7,256 bases of DNA. Origin: Oxalobacteraceae bacterium. GTDB taxonomy: Bacteria > Pseudomonadota > Gammaproteobacteria > Burkholderiales > Burkholderiaceae_D. The notes beneath the pieces were generated by a model. The model was not told the origin of the DNA, made no database searches, and was given only the letters and a program-made list of their open reading frames with translations. The stretch lies in contig CANFGA010000152.1 of the NCBI GenBank assembly GCA_947446335.1, forward strand, positions 1-7,256. Reading direction: 5' to 3'. Position numbers and translations under genes: made by a program. Positions 6,309-7,256 of the stretch are shown piece by piece (position 1 is the stretch's first letter; each line of letters starts with the position of its first letter).

Positions 6309-7256
6309 ATGATTTTTCAACGCGCACTACGACGTGAATTGGCCGGTGCAGCCGGGGCGACCTTCACGGTATTATTCACCATCATCGTCACATGGACGCT
6401 CATTTCCATCCTTGGGAAGGCTGCCGGGGGCAAGGTCGCATCCGGCGATGTGGTGCTCTTGATCGGTTTCGCGGCGTTGAATTATCTGCCTACCATCTTG
6501 ACCCTGACCAGTTTCATCGCCGTGCTGATGGTCGTCACGCGCAGTTATCGCGATTCCGAAATGGTGGTCTGGTTCGCATCCGGCCTGAGCTTGTCGCGCT
6601 GGATCCGCCCGGTGCTGATGTTCGGTCTGCCGCTGGTGCTGCTGACTGGCTTGCTCAGTCTGGTCGCCACGCCGTGGGCCAAGCTGAAAAGCACCGAATA
6701 CATCGAGCGCTTCGAAAAACGCGAGGACTTGCAAAAAGTGTCTCCCGGCCAGTTCAGGGAGTCCGCTTCCAGCAACCGCATTTTCTTCGTCGAGAGCGCG
6801 TCCGGCGACAGCGCCAACGTGCAAAACGTGTTCGTCAATACGGTCGATCAGAATGGCACAGCAGTCATCGTCGCCAAGGAAGGCGTGGTCGAATTCGATG
6901 AGCGCGGCGACCGTTTCCTGGTCTTGAAAAATGGCCGACGCTACCAGGGCATGCCGGGTCAGGCTGATTTCCAGACTATGGAATTCGAGCGCTACAGCAT
7001 GCGGGTGACGACCAGGGCGCAGGATGCCGGCGCCAACCGGGCTGTCGATTCAATGTCGACGATGGCGCTGCTGAAGTTGCATGACCGCTTCGCGATGGCC
7101 GAATTATTGTGGCGCATCAGCGCGCCGCTCACTTGCCTGATTCTGATCTTGCTGGCCATTCCACTGGGCTTCGTCAATCCGCGCGCCGGCAGTTCGACCA
7201 ACTTGATCATTGCCGTGCTGATTTTTTTCACTTATAGCAATTTCATCAAATTGCTC
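6309..7256 (+). CDS. lptF: LPS export permease LptF, 3' end cut by window edge
   Basis: An open frame of 316 codons runs without a stop to the last base, so the protein is partial at its C-terminus; the family is about 360-370 residues, so roughly 50 are missing. LptF forms the inner-membrane LptB2FG ABC transporter, which extracts lipopolysaccharide and passes it towards LptC and the periplasmic bridge. Visible parts: a first membrane segment (about 16-36), a second (46-77), a third (98-120), a periplasmic jellyroll-like domain (about 130-245, with PGQFRES and NRIFFVE), then two C-terminal segments (266-288 and 296-316, with the family pattern IPLGFVNPR). The coupling region SYRDSEMVVWFASGLS (79-94) between segments 2 and 3 is where LptB docks. 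The start matches the family N-terminus (MIFQRALRREL), but no clear ribosome binding site precedes it. lptG is expected just beyond the edge. Confidence 0.94.
   Translation, partial: MIFQRALRRELAGAAGATFTVLFTIIVTWTLISILGKAAGGKVASGDVVLLIGFAALNYLPTILTLTSFIAVLMVVTRSYRDSEMVVWFASGLSLSRWIRPVLMFGLPLVLLTGLLSLVATPWAKLKSTEYIERFEKREDLQKVSPGQFRESASSNRIFFVESASGDSANVQNVFVNTVDQNGTAVIVAKEGVVEFDERGDRFLVLKNGRRYQGMPGQADFQTMEFERYSMRVTTRAQDAGANRAVDSMSTMALLKLHDRFAMAELLWRISAPLTCLILILLAIPLGFVNPRAGSSTNLIIAVLIFFTYSNFIKLL

Noticed and set aside
6392..6901. 169-codon + strand frame and a 150-codon minus-strand frame inside lptF
   Set aside because: Both lie out of frame with the uninterrupted lptF reading frame, which encodes the expected membrane segments and conserved motifs.
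1..7256. Search for defence, toxin-antitoxin, CRISPR, transposon or tRNA features
   Set aside because: Nothing matched: no repeated spacers, no terminal repeats with a transposase, no cloverleaf and no integrase. Apart from the first gene of the 3724 unit, the proteins are recognisable as common families.

Overview
This 7.3 kb window reads as chromosomal DNA from a Gram-negative proteobacterium. It is moderately GC-rich with tightly packed genes, and the protein styles (LptF, PepA, PrpR, a GcvA-like LysR regulator) fit a betaproteobacterium, most likely Burkholderiales and perhaps an Oxalobacteraceae relative. The family-level placement is inferred from remembered sequence flavour, not from a search. 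No tRNA, rRNA, CRISPR array, insertion sequence, integrase or toxin cassette was found. The region is mostly housekeeping and regulatory, and I do not see a convincing new multi-gene system.

Left part (1-2668): the window opens with a perfect 57-base palindrome that covers the start of a LysR-type regulator gene (44-958, + strand). That gene runs tail to tail, 9 bases apart, into prpR (968-2599, - strand). PrpR is a sigma-54-dependent activator of the propionate / 2-methylcitrate pathway. None of the prpBCDE pathway genes lies beside it. Between prpR and its upstream neighbour is a 27-base bulged palindrome built from GTTTCA/TGAAAC half-sites, probably an operator.

Middle part (2666-4709): xthA (exonuclease III, - strand) is followed by a 293-base intergenic region. 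This region holds hairpins, one with a seven-T tail, just before a compact + strand unit of three genes: a 102-residue protein of unknown function with a phage-like WQAAL motif, a 62-residue DUF1653 protein, and creA (an exported protein). The three overlap or nearly touch, so they are probably co-transcribed and translationally coupled. A strong hairpin covers the creA stop codon.

Right part (4728-7256): pepA (leucyl aminopeptidase, - strand) and lptF (lipopolysaccharide export permease, + strand) are divergent across about 78 bases. pepA and lptF are also divergent neighbours in E. coli. lptF runs off the right edge after 316 residues; it lacks a stop codon in the window, so a simple ORF search misses it.

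Most worth a second look: the edge palindrome (real element or assembly fold-back), the palindrome in front of the isolated prpR, the hairpin leader before the three-gene unit, and the unknown first gene of that unit.
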